Shown here: positions 8,994 through 17,146 of the stretch, piece after piece
Numbering within the stretch: the first letter of the stretch is position 1
How the letters are laid out: every line of letters starts with the position of its first letter
From: Rhodobacteraceae bacterium M385
GTDB taxonomy: Bacteria; Pseudomonadota; Alphaproteobacteria; Rhodobacterales; Rhodobacteraceae
Reading direction: 5' to 3'
NCBI GenBank assembly: GCA_025141835.1
Contig: CP081102.1
Location: forward strand, 1,426,001-1,490,000
Length of the DNA stretch: 64,000 bases
Notes under the pieces: model-generated
What the model was told of the DNA's origin: nothing
The model's input: only the letters and a program-made list of their open reading frames with translations
Database searches by the model: none
Program-made: the position numbers and the translations under genes

Positions 8994-9394
8994 GCGCGGC
9001 GGGCCGCGATGCCGGAGACGAGGGCGACGAAGCCCAAGCCGATGTGGGGGGCATTTGCCATAATGCGCTGGAAAGACCAGTCCATGCCGAGGGCGTCATT
9101 GGTGAAGATGCCGAAGTCCAGATAGCCCCAGCCGGTGAAGATGCCGAAGATGCCATCGCCCAGATAGGCGGCGCCGAAGAGGATCAGGAAGGTGCGGGCG
9201 GAGCGGTTGTTGATGAGGCCGGCAAGGAAAGCCCAGATGGCGGAGACGAGGTGGAGCGCGTCATCGAAGGGATCGAGGGCGAAGATGCCGAAGGCAAGTC
9301 CCGCGTCATCGGTAAGGCCGGGGATGTAGTTGATGGCAGCCGCCCCCAGGAGGATGACGGCGTAGACGAGGCAGAGGCGGCGAATGATGCTCAT
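8990..9394 (-). CDS. Four-helix membrane protein, DUF4383-like
   Basis: 134 aa from ATG 9392-9394, preceded by AAAGGGA; longer in-frame starts run into non-coding repeat sequence. It has about four hydrophobic helices (VYAVILLGAAAINYIPG, ALHLVSAIWAFLAGL, TFLILFGAAYLGDGIFGIF, IGLGFVALVSGIA), resembling small DUF4383 integral membrane proteins. Function unknown. Coupled by a 4-bp overlap to the following gene. Confidence 0.7.
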   Translation of the reverse strand: MSIIRRLCLVYAVILLGAAAINYIPGLTDDAGLAFGIFALDPFDDALHLVSAIWAFLAGLINNRSARTFLILFGAAYLGDGIFGIFTGWGYLDFGIFTNDALGMDWSFQRIMANAPHIGLGFVALVSGIAARRA

Positions 9395-9435
9395 GGTGCG
9401 GTCCCTTTCTTGTGGATGGGCAGTTTGGTTGGGGC

Positions 9436-9490
9436 GGGAGCGAGGGGCCAGCCCCTCGCGCTCCCCGGGATATTTGAAGAACGAGGAATT
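9436..9490. repeat. Diverged copy of the dispersed intergenic repeat (copy D)
   Basis: GAGGGGCCAGCCCCTC hairpin followed by CTCCCCGGGATATTTGAAGA. It shares the GC box and the purine/pyrimidine layout of copies A and B, but the tail differs. Sits in the gap between the flavin oxidase and the small membrane protein, where it could act as an mRNA processing or stability element. Confidence 0.4.
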
Positions 9491-9498
9491 AGGGGAGT

Positions 9499-10992
9499 TT
9501 AGAGGGCCGAGAGGTAGCTGTCCCATAGATTGTTGCGAAGGGTAAGGTTGGGGTCGAGCCGACGCTTTGCAGCGGCGAATTCCGGCGCACGGGGGTAGGC
9601 GCGCAGGAATTGGTCCTGGGTGGCATGGGGCCGGTAGGGCAAGTAGTACGTGCCGCCGATGGCGATGATCCGCTCGATCAGGGCGCGGGTCATGCGGGCG
9701 TGGTCGGCCTCGGCGCGGGGGGTGAGTTCTTGGGTGAAGGACATCACAGCGGCGATGCGAGGGGTGGGAGAGTGGGGCAGGAGGCTGTCGGTATCGCTAT
9801 CCACGAAGCGCAGGGTGACGTTTAGGAACTCCACGAAGGCATCGGGGATCACGTCGCGGCAGGCCTCTAGGAAGCCATCGAAGGCGTCGAAGGGCACGAA
9901 GTATTCGTGCAGGATATCGACACGGGTTGGGTCGCGGTCATCGAGGGTGATGACAGGCTCATTCATCAGGGAATTTCGGGTGGAGGGGCCAGCAAGGCGC
10001 GGCGCGAGGGAAGATTCCATCCACCAGCGCCAGTCCTTCATGCCTTCACGGCCCACTTGGCCCCGGTAGAGGTAGGAGGCGGCGTAGGACATCCAGCCCG
10101 ATTCCGTGGCGGGGGGGATATCGGTTTGGTTCTGCGTCGGTGAGTAGGTGACCAAGAGCGCCTCATCAAACAGGGTTTCACGGGTCACGTTCAGGCGCCC
10201 GTAGGCCATGGGCATGGTCGGATCATCCACGGCGGCGCGGAAGGCTGCCGGGAATTCTGCGGCGGGCATGGGGGTATACGCGGGCGCGAGGCGTTGGTTG
10301 GGGACCATATCGACCTCCATATCCACGATCAGGCCTGCGAGGCCGTAGCCGCCCACGGCGAGGTTGAAGAGATCCGCGTTTTGGCTGCGAGAGGCGGTGA
10401 CGAGGTCTCCGCTGGGCAGAACCATGCGGATTTCGCGCACGGTCGCGCCCATGGGGCCGTAGGGGACGGGCCAGCCATGGGCATTGACCGAGAATGTCGC
10501 GGCGACGCCAAAGTCGTGATTGGACTGCATCACGGCGGGGGAGAAGCCCAGTGGATCAAGGGCGGCGATGACATCGCGCCAGCGCGCGCCGCCGTTCACG
10601 CGGTAGGTTTGATTGGCTGTGTCGGGTTCGATCCAGGCGTCATCGACGGTGATGGCATGGCCATCGCGGGGGATGGATTGCCCGCCCATTGAGTGGCGCG
10701 CGGCGCTGACGCAGAGGGGGCGGTCGTTGGACCGGGCGGCGGAAAGCTCGGCCCGGAAGGCCTCGATCAGCGCATCGCCGTGGGCGGCGGGGCGGGTGTG
10801 GATATGGATCGGGGTGGCCGACAGCTCGGACGCGTCGTTGAGCATGAGAGGGGAAGGAGGAGTGCCGCCGATGCGGGGGACGCCGTCGATTTGGGACAGG
10901 CCGGGCGCCCAGGCATTGCCGAGCCCGTAGCCTGTGGCCGCGCCCGCGCCGAGCAGCAGTCCCCGGCGTGAAATCTTTCCCAAACGGCTCAT
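9499..10992 (-). CDS. Tat-exported FAD-linked oxidase (VAO/PCMH-type flavoprotein)
   Basis: 497 aa from ATG 10990-10992 (AAAGGTG upstream); a GTG three codons earlier is possible. N-terminal Tat-like signal with SRRGLLLGAGAATGYGLG. An FAD-binding PCMH domain spans about residues 45-230: SAARHSMGGQSIPRDG is the pyrophosphate-binding loop, and FGVAATFSVNAHGW and GGYGLAGLIVDMEV follow. The C-terminal part ends LDPNLTLRNNLWDSYL, as in sugar-lactone/DprE1/aldonolactone oxidase relatives. Probably oxidises a polyol, lactone or similar alcohol in the periplasm; substrate unknown. First gene of the leftward set, with a palindrome upstream. Confidence 0.82.
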   Translation of the reverse strand: MSRLGKISRRGLLLGAGAATGYGLGNAWAPGLSQIDGVPRIGGTPPSPLMLNDASELSATPIHIHTRPAAHGDALIEAFRAELSAARSNDRPLCVSAARHSMGGQSIPRDGHAITVDDAWIEPDTANQTYRVNGGARWRDVIAALDPLGFSPAVMQSNHDFGVAATFSVNAHGWPVPYGPMGATVREIRMVLPSGDLVTASRSQNADLFNLAVGGYGLAGLIVDMEVDMVPNQRLAPAYTPMPAAEFPAAFRAAVDDPTMPMAYGRLNVTRETLFDEALLVTYSPTQNQTDIPPATESGWMSYAASYLYRGQVGREGMKDWRWWMESSLAPRLAGPSTRNSLMNEPVITLDDRDPTRVDILHEYFVPFDAFDGFLEACRDVIPDAFVEFLNVTLRFVDSDTDSLLPHSPTPRIAAVMSFTQELTPRAEADHARMTRALIERIIAIGGTYYLPYRPHATQDQFLRAYPRAPEFAAAKRRLDPNLTLRNNLWDSYLSAL

Positions 10993-11025
10993 GGTGAACA
11001 CCTTTAACTACATTTCCCCAGCATT

Positions 11026-11042
11026 AATGAACGATGTTCATT
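11026..11042. promoter_or_regulatory. 17-bp palindrome, candidate TetR-type operator
   Basis: AATGAAC-GAT-GTTCATT is a perfect 7-bp inverted repeat with a 3-bp centre, 34 bp upstream of the flavin oxidase start and in the gap shared with the divergent dehydrogenase. This form is typical for TetR/AcrR-family operators. No TetR gene lies in the window. Confidence 0.6.
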
Positions 11043-11196
11043 TATTTGTAAATGGGCAAATCCTGGCGCGACGTTGGGGTGTCAAATGTTCGAACAACGA
11101 CAGGAGACTGCTGGGGCGAGGTGTAAAGAGGTCGCTTTCGGGCATGACAGGGCGGGTGTTGGGCGCAAGGTCTAAGCGACCAGGCAGGAGATTGGG

Positions 11197-12144
11197 ATGC
11201 AGGTAGGGTTTATTGGATTGGGATCTGTTGGCGGCAAGCTGGCGGGATCCTTGCTGCGAAACGGTGTGGCGCTGTCGGTGCACGATCTGGATGCAGAGGC
11301 GGTGGCGGGTTTTGTGGCGCGCGGGGCCCGCGCTGGCGGCGATCCGGCGGCGATGATGCGCGATTGCGATGTGGTGATTACCTGTCTGCCGTCCCCCGCG
11401 GCCTCGGCCATCGTGGTGGAAGCGATGCTGCCGGAAGTGCGAGCGGGCAAGATCTGGATGGAGATGTCCACCACCGACGCCGCAGAGATCTTGCGGTTGG
11501 CGCCCTTGGTAGAGGCGGCAGGCGGCGCGGTTGCGGAATGCCCGGTCTCGGGCGGGTGCCACCGGGCGGATACGGGCAATATCTCGATCTATATGAGCGG
11601 GGAGAGGGCGGTGTTTGACCGGGTCTTGCCGCTGCTGAGCAAGATGGGGCGGCGGCTGCTGCATACGGGGCCGCTTGGGGCGGCCTCGACCCTGAAGGTG
11701 ATGACGAACTACCTGGCGACGACCCACCTATTGGCGCTGTGCGAGAGTCTTGCGGTGATGAAAGCGGCGGGGGTTGATTTGGCGGTGGCTTATGAGGCGA
11801 TTGCCGTGTCGTCGGGCAATTCGTTCGTGCACGAAACTGAGAGCCAATTGATCCTGAGCGGGTCGAGAGATGTGAATTTCACGCTGGATTTGATCCAGAA
11901 GGATGTGGGGTTGTTCCAGGCCATTGCCGAGAGAAACAACGTGCCCTTGGAGCTGTCGCCTAAGGTGATTGAGATGTTGAGCGAGGGGCAGAGGGTATTG
12001 GGACATGCGGCGCAGAGTGACCGGATGATTGAGTTGTTGGAGGCGGCAACCGGGTTGGATGTGCGGGCCGAGGGGTTTCCACAGGTTCTGGTGGATGAGG
12101 AGCCGGAAGAGCCCGGGTATGAGGTGGTCGTAAAGAGGCGATAG
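11197..12144 (+). CDS. NAD(P)-dependent beta-hydroxyacid dehydrogenase (3-hydroxyisobutyrate dehydrogenase family)
   Basis: 315 aa from ATG 11197 with GGCAGGAGATTGGG upstream. Rossmann motif GFIGLGSVGGKLAGSLL at the N-terminus, the substrate-side loop CPVSGGCHRADTGN (about residues 117-130), and the catalytic-Lys region LKVMTNYLATTH (about 167-178). Enzymes of this family oxidise 3-hydroxyacids such as 3-hydroxyisobutyrate or tartronate semialdehyde; the substrate here is not determined. It ends with an acidic/basic tail (DEEPEEPGYEVVVKRR). Divergent from the flavin oxidase. Confidence 0.88.
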   Translation: MQVGFIGLGSVGGKLAGSLLRNGVALSVHDLDAEAVAGFVARGARAGGDPAAMMRDCDVVITCLPSPAASAIVVEAMLPEVRAGKIWMEMSTTDAAEILRLAPLVEAAGGAVAECPVSGGCHRADTGNISIYMSGERAVFDRVLPLLSKMGRRLLHTGPLGAASTLKVMTNYLATTHLLALCESLAVMKAAGVDLAVAYEAIAVSSGNSFVHETESQLILSGSRDVNFTLDLIQKDVGLFQAIAERNNVPLELSPKVIEMLSEGQRVLGHAAQSDRMIELLEAATGLDVRAEGFPQVLVDEEPEEPGYEVVVKRR

Positions 12145-12183
12145 GTGGCGGTGCGGAGAGCGGCGTGGCCCGGGAGAGGTTGG

Positions 12184-12220
12184 AGAGTTGTATTTGCCAA
12201 GATGAAAGGGGGAGCGGCGC
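12184..12220. repeat. Dispersed intergenic repeat, copy C (short)
   Basis: GTTGTATTTGCCAAGATGAA followed by AGGGGGAGCGGCGCGCGAG, the tail of copies A and B without their GC box. It lies in the convergent gap between the dehydrogenase and the LysR gene. Confidence 0.5.
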
Positions 12221-12242
12221 GCGAGATTGGTAAGGTTGATCG

Positions 12243-13091
12243 TTATTGGGGGGCGATGCGGCCGCGGAGTGTTTTGGCCATGCGCCGATAGCCTGCGCGG
12301 TGGCGGTTGCGCAGGTGCATGGCGGTGAAGACCGGTTGTGTGATGGCGGGCGCATCGGTGACGCGGTGGGCGGTGCCCTCAGTGATCAGGGTTTGGGCCA
12401 TCTCAGATGGCAGGTAGGTGGTGCCGCCCAGGGCGATGAAGAGACCTCGGACGGCGGCGGCTTGGCCGCTGGAGACGCTGCCGAGGCTGAGGCCGGGAAG
12501 GAGGGCGGCGTGGGTCTGTGTGAAAGCGGGGGCGTAGGCGGGCAGGATGTAGTCGGTGGCAGATATGTCTTTGAGTGGCCGTTGGGAAGTGGAGACCATG
12601 TGGTAGGTCACGTCGCCCATGCTTTCGAAATAGAGGTCCGGGGAGGGGCGCGGGGTGAAGACGATGCCGAGATCAAGGGCGCCGTTTTCAAGGTCGCGGC
12701 ACATTTGTGTCGAATAGTCGCCATCCACGTAGAAGCCGCAATCGGGCAGGGCTTGGCGCAGGGCGGCGAGCCAATCGGCGACGTGGTTGTCGATCAGGTC
12801 GTGTTGGATGCCGATGCGAAGCATGACGGCAGCACCGGTGGGTTTCACATCGGCCTGACCGTCGGCCCAGGCGCGGCGGAGGACGCGGGCGTGGATTTCA
12901 AAGCGTAGGGCGGCGGTGGTGGGTTGGGTGCCGGAGCGGGAGCGTTCGAACAGGCGTTCGCCCAGGGCCTTTTCCAAAGCTTTGACCCGGCCCGAGATCG
13001 TGGATTGGGTGACGCCGAGCCTGTCGGCGGTACGGTTGAAGGACCGCGTGTCGAGCAGGTCCAGGAAGGTTTCGATTTGGTCGATTTGCAT
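12243..13091 (-). CDS. LysR-family transcriptional regulator
   Basis: 282 aa. N-terminal helix-turn-helix with FNRTADRLGVTQSTISGRVKAL cut at about residues 17-38 and the family LFERSRSG motif near 49; the effector-binding domain begins about residue 90 (LRIGIQHDLID). It is divergent from the dimethylglycine-dehydrogenase-like gene with a perfect inverted repeat in the shared region, so it most likely regulates that methyl-amine operon in response to an intermediate. Not OxyR-like: no Cys pair. Confidence 0.88.
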   Translation of the reverse strand: MQIDQIETFLDLLDTRSFNRTADRLGVTQSTISGRVKALEKALGERLFERSRSGTQPTTAALRFEIHARVLRRAWADGQADVKPTGAAVMLRIGIQHDLIDNHVADWLAALRQALPDCGFYVDGDYSTQMCRDLENGALDLGIVFTPRPSPDLYFESMGDVTYHMVSTSQRPLKDISATDYILPAYAPAFTQTHAALLPGLSLGSVSSGQAAAVRGLFIALGGTTYLPSEMAQTLITEGTAHRVTDAPAITQPVFTAMHLRNRHRAGYRRMAKTLRGRIAPQ

Positions 13092-13132
13092 CGGGGGCGT
13101 TCCTTGGGGCGGTTTGGGGCGGGGCGGTTTGG

Positions 13133-13210
13133 GTGGGGGCGCTGCCCCCGCGTCTTTTCCAAGGGATATGACGCTTCCCCCGGAGGTGTATTTGCCAAGA
13201 TGAAGGAGGT
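13133..13210. repeat. Dispersed intergenic repeat, copy B
   Basis: GGGGGCGCTGCCCCC hairpin, then a spacer, then the tail CCGGAGGTGTATTTGCCAAG followed by ATGAAGGAGG. The 35-nt tail matches copy A with two differences. Located between the LysR gene and the dehydrogenase-like gene. Confidence 0.65.
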
Positions 13211-13216
13211 GGAAAC

Positions 13217-13235
13217 TAATCGCTTTTATCGATTA
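13217..13235. promoter_or_regulatory. Inverted repeat TAATCG-N7-CGATTA, candidate LysR operator
   Basis: Perfect 6-bp arms with a 7-bp AT-rich centre, 104 bp upstream of the rightward start and 126 bp upstream of the LysR start. The position in a divergent LysR promoter region fits a recognition-binding site. Confidence 0.5.
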
Positions 13236-13338
13236 AAACAGATGTGACGGGCGAATTGAAGTTAAAAGGCTATGGCGCAATACTGGTGTGAAACAGGAAA
13301 TTGGCGCTTTGGTTCTTAGGCGCATCGGGAGGCTTGAA

Positions 13339-15789
13339 ATGGCAGAACTACCCAGCACGGCGCGTGTTGTGATTATCGGCGGCGGGGTCATTGGAACCTC
13401 GGCCCTTTACCATCTGGCGATGGGAGGGTGGAGCGATTGCGTTTTGCTGGAGAAGAATGAGCTGACGGCGGGCTCGACCTGGCATGCGGCAGGAAATTGC
13501 CCAAATTTCTCAACCTCTTGGGCGGTGCTGAACATGCAGCGCTACTCGTTGGAGATGTACCGGGACTTGGCCGAGAAGGTCGACTATCCGATGAATTACC
13601 ATGTCACCGGCTCATTGCGGTTGGGGCACACCAAAGAGCGCGCACAGGAGTTTCAGCGTGTTTTGGGGATGGCGGAATATCAGGGCATCGACATGGCGAT
13701 GTTGTCCAATGATGAAGCGAAGGAGATGTATCCGTTTCTGGAAACCCACGACCTGAGCGGCATTCTCTATGATCCTTATGATGGCGACATTGACCCGGCG
13801 CAATTGACTCAAGCGATGGCCAAAGGCGCGCGCGATTTGGGGGCGCAGATCCATCGGTTTACCCCTGCCACGGGCGTGCGGCGCGAGAATGGTGAATGGA
13901 TCGTAGAGACAGAGAAGGGCGAGATCCGCTGCGAATATGTGGTGAACGCCGCAGGCTATTACGCGCAGCGCGTGGGAGAATGGTTCAAGCCCTACGGCGG
14001 GCGTACCGTGCCGATGGTGGTGATGTCGCACCAGTATTTCCTGACCGAAGAGATCCCCGCCGTAAAAGAATGGACGGAGGCCAACGGAAAGAAGCTGCCG
14101 CTGATCCGAGATGTGGATAGCAGCTATTATCTGCGGCAAGACAAGCACGGGCTGAACCTTGGCCCCTATGAACGCAACTGTCAGGCGGCATGGGTGACCC
14201 CCGAAGACCCGATGCCCGAAGACTTCAGTTTCCAGCTCTACCCCGACGATCTGGATCGGCTGGAATGGTATATCGAGGACGCGATGGCGCGTGTGCCGCT
14301 GCTGGGCGAGGGGGGCGTGGGGCGCAACATCAACGGGCCCATCCCCTATGCGCCCGATGGCTTGCCGATGATTGGCCCCATGCCTGGCGTGGAGAACGCG
14401 TTTGAGGCCCATTCCTTCACCTTCGGCATCGTACAAGGCGGCGGGGCGGGCAAGGTCCTGTCTGAATGGATCATAAACGGCGAAACGGAATGGGATATGT
14501 GGGCCTGTGACCCGCGCCGCTACACTGATTTTGCCGATCATTCCTATTGCCTCGACAAGGCGTTAGAGACCTACGGCCACGAATACGGGATGCATTTCCC
14601 GTGGAAGGCCTGGCCTGCGGGGCGCGACAAGAAGCTGTCTGCGGTGGACGCAAAGGTGCGCGAGTTGGGCGGCCAGATGGGCGCCTATGCCGGGTGGGAG
14701 CGGGCGAATTGGTTTGCCAAACCGGGGGATGACATATCGACTGAGGCCACGGAAACATGGGGCCGCAATGGCCCGTGGGAGCCGCGGGTGCGCGAAGAAT
14801 GCGAAGCGGTACGTGACGGCGTGGGTGTGCTGGATTTACCGGGGTTCTCTCGGTTCAACCTAAGCGGAGAAGGGGCCGCAGAATGGCTGCGGGGGCGCAT
14901 CGCGGGCGCATTGCCCAAGATCGGGCGCATGAACCTGGCCTATTTCCCCGACACGCGCGGCCGTATCCTGACGGAGATGTCGGTGATGCGCCAAGGGGAG
15001 GATTTCTTCACGCTGATCACCGCCGCGCCCGCGCAATGGCACGATTTTGAGGTGCTCTGGCGTGCCGGCCTGCCCGATGGCGTCAGCCTGACGGACCACA
15101 CCACCGAGTATTCCACGCTAATCGTGACGGGTCCCAAAGCGCGAGACCTGTTCGAAAAGATTGGCACGGAGGCGGATTTGTCCCTTGGCTGGCTTTCCCA
15201 TCAACCGGCCAAGGTGGCGGGCATCAACTGCGCCTTGGCAAGGGTGTCGTTTGCGGGCGAATTGGGCTGGGAAATCCACGCCGCCAATGCCGATATCCCC
15301 GCGCTTTACGATGCGGTTCTAGAGGGCGGGGCAAAGCCGTTTGGGATGTTCGCGCTTAACGCACTGCGGATCGAAAAGGGGTATCGCGCGTGGAAGGGTG
15401 ATCTTTCCACCGATTATACGCTTCTGGAAGGCGGGATGGAGCGGTTCATCAGGTTCGATAAGCCGCAGGGTTTCCCCGGCAAAGCAGCGCTGCTGGCCGA
15501 AAAGCAAGCGGGCGTGAAGAAACGTTTCGTGATCTTGAAGGTCGACGCGGGCGAGGCTGACGCGCCTTATATGTCTACCATCACCCATGATGGCGAAGTG
15601 GTGGGCGAGACCACCAGCGGGGCATGGGGGTACAGGGTCGGGCACTCGGTCGCGCTGGCGATGGTGCGCGCCGATCTGGCCACGCCGGGGACAGAGCTGA
15701 ACGTCAATATCTACGGCGATATTTGCAAGGCGATTGTGACCGGAGACAGCCCCATATGGGACGCCGACAACGCGCGTATCCGCGCATGA
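13339..15789 (+). CDS. Dimethylglycine/sarcosine dehydrogenase-like FAD enzyme with aminomethyltransferase domain
   Basis: 816 aa from ATG 13339 (GGGAGG 6 nt upstream, preferred over GTG 13288). N-terminal DAO flavoprotein domain: VVIIGGGVIGTSALYHLA dinucleotide fold, then GSTWHAAG, whose His corresponds to the covalent-FAD position in dimethylglycine dehydrogenases. The middle is an FAO_M linker, followed by a GCV_T (aminomethyltransferase) domain from about 480 and its C-terminal barrel. Such enzymes demethylate N-methyl amines and pass the C1 unit to tetrahydrofolate. It heads a gene group with methyltransferase-family neighbours, consistent with use of methylated glycine derivatives; exact substrate uncertain. 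Confidence 0.88.
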   Translation: MAELPSTARVVIIGGGVIGTSALYHLAMGGWSDCVLLEKNELTAGSTWHAAGNCPNFSTSWAVLNMQRYSLEMYRDLAEKVDYPMNYHVTGSLRLGHTKERAQEFQRVLGMAEYQGIDMAMLSNDEAKEMYPFLETHDLSGILYDPYDGDIDPAQLTQAMAKGARDLGAQIHRFTPATGVRRENGEWIVETEKGEIRCEYVVNAAGYYAQRVGEWFKPYGGRTVPMVVMSHQYFLTEEIPAVKEWTEANGKKLPLIRDVDSSYYLRQDKHGLNLGPYERNCQAAWVTPEDPMPEDFSFQLYPDDLDRLEWYIEDAMARVPLLGEGGVGRNINGPIPYAPDGLPMIGPMPGVENAFEAHSFTFGIVQGGGAGKVLSEWIINGETEWDMWACDPRRYTDFADHSYCLDKALETYGHEYGMHFPWKAWPAGRDKKLSAVDAKVRELGGQMGAYAGWERANWFAKPGDDISTEATETWGRNGPWEPRVREECEAVRDGVGVLDLPGFSRFNLSGEGAAEWLRGRIAGALPKIGRMNLAYFPDTRGRILTEMSVMRQGEDFFTLITAAPAQWHDFEVLWRAGLPDGVSLTDHTTEYSTLIVTGPKARDLFEKIGTEADLSLGWLSHQPAKVAGINCALARVSFAGELGWEIHAANADIPALYDAVLEGGAKPFGMFALNALRIEKGYRAWKGDLSTDYTLLEGGMERFIRFDKPQGFPGKAALLAEKQAGVKKRFVILKVDAGEADAPYMSTITHDGEVVGETTSGAWGYRVGHSVALAMVRADLATPGTELNVNIYGDICKAIVTGDSPIWDADNARIRA

Positions 15790-15854
15790 GGGCTGGTGTC
15801 GGCGGCCTCTCCTCGCTAACGCTCCTCGCAGTTTTCTGACGGGAGGGGTTAGCC

Positions 15855-16730
15855 ATGGATATCACGATTTTGGACGGCGGCATGGGGCAGGAATTGATCG
15901 CAAGATCAAAGGCTCCGCCAACACCGCTTTGGTCCACGGATGTGATGCGGGCGCAGCCAGAACTGGTGCGCGATGTCCATGGTGATTTCTTTGCGGCAGG
16001 GGCGCAGATTGCGACGGCCAACACCTATGCAGTCCACCGTGACCGGTTGGTGAATGCCGGAGTGGAAGATGAGTTTGAGGCGCTCCATACCTTGGCTCTG
16101 GATCAAGCGCGGGCCGCCCGCGATGCCCATGGCAGCGGCTTGGTTGCCGGGGCGATTGGGCCGTTGGGCGGGTCCTACCGCCCTGATTTGCAACCAGAAC
16201 ACAGCAAGGCCGTCGCGCTTTTCGCCGAGATTGCGGCCCTGCAAGCGCCCCTATGCGATCTGTTGATTTGCGAATCCGTGGCCTCGGTCGCCCATGCAAG
16301 GTCGGTGTTGGAAGCCGCGCGAGGGCACGGTGTACCGGTGTGGCTTGCCTTCACGGTGGATGACAAGGACGGCAGCCGCCTGCGCTCGGGCGAGCCCTTG
16401 GCCGATGCGGTTGCGGTCAGCGATGGCGCGGCCGCGTTGCTGGCCAATTGCTCGGTTCCCGAAGCGATGCCTGCCGCGTTGAAAGTGCTGGCGAGCGCGG
16501 GCGTGCCCTTTGGGGCCTATGCCAACGGGTTCACCGAGATCAGCGCCGGGTTCCTGGAAGACGCGCCGACGGTGGAGGCGCTGACCTCGCGCCAGGATAT
16601 GGGGCCGGACACCTACGCCGATCACGTCATGGAATGGATCGCCCAAGGGGCCACAATCGTCGGCGGTTGTTGCGAGGTTGGCCCCGCCCATATCGCGGAA
16701 ATTACCCGCCGCGTCGGTGCCTTACCGTGA
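15855..16730 (+). CDS. Homocysteine S-methyltransferase family protein
   Basis: 291 aa, preceded by GGGAGGGG. N-terminal ILDGGMGQEL and the zinc-ligand Cys triad are present: C199 (LANCS) and C272/C273 (GGCCEVGPAHI). Family members move a methyl group from betaine, S-methylmethionine or another donor to homocysteine. The neighbourhood of N-methyl demethylation and MttB-type genes suggests a betaine- or sulfonium-type donor. The stop codon overlaps the GTG start of the next gene (GTGA). Confidence 0.88.
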   Translation: MDITILDGGMGQELIARSKAPPTPLWSTDVMRAQPELVRDVHGDFFAAGAQIATANTYAVHRDRLVNAGVEDEFEALHTLALDQARAARDAHGSGLVAGAIGPLGGSYRPDLQPEHSKAVALFAEIAALQAPLCDLLICESVASVAHARSVLEAARGHGVPVWLAFTVDDKDGSRLRSGEPLADAVAVSDGAAALLANCSVPEAMPAALKVLASAGVPFGAYANGFTEISAGFLEDAPTVEALTSRQDMGPDTYADHVMEWIAQGATIVGGCCEVGPAHIAEITRRVGALP

Positions 16731-17146
16731 CCGGCCTCAAGCGTCCCCTGCGCCCACCCGATTGGTCCGACACCCACTCTGCCCCGCTGCGGGCAGAGAT
16801 ACCAACGGCCCGTGCGGCCTATGAGATCGCGCTTGGCCAGATGCCGCCTTGGGTTCACGGGGCGATGAAACTGCGCAACTGGATCGTCGGCAAATTCGGC
16901 CTGACGACGCCCACCATTGGGCACGGCATGATGCGGTTGCCCATCGTGTCCGAGACGTCCGAGGCCTACGAGCTTGGCCTGATAGACCAGCATTTGACCT
17001 TTACCCTGCAAACCATCCGGGACGGCGACACCGCCCATTTGACCACTCGGATTTGGTTTAACCACTGGACCGGGCGGCTCTATCTGGCCGTGGTCCTGAT
17101 CCCCCATAAAATCATTGTAAAACTGTCCCTTAGGAGGCTCGCATGA
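16727..17146 (+). CDS. DUF2867 domain-containing protein
   Basis: 139 aa starting at GTG 16727, which overlaps the previous stop (GTGA), while its own stop overlaps the next ATG (ATGA). The core pattern matches DUF2867: MPPWVHGAMKLRNWIVGKFG, then a central beta section with HLTTRIWFNHWTGRLYLAV and the closing LIPHKIIVKLSLRRL. This family (SRPBCC-like in character) has no defined reaction. Tight coupling on both sides means it is part of the methyl-metabolism operon. Confidence 0.75.
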   Translation: MTGLKRPLRPPDWSDTHSAPLRAEIPTARAAYEIALGQMPPWVHGAMKLRNWIVGKFGLTTPTIGHGMMRLPIVSETSEAYELGLIDQHLTFTLQTIRDGDTAHLTTRIWFNHWTGRLYLAVVLIPHKIIVKLSLRRLA

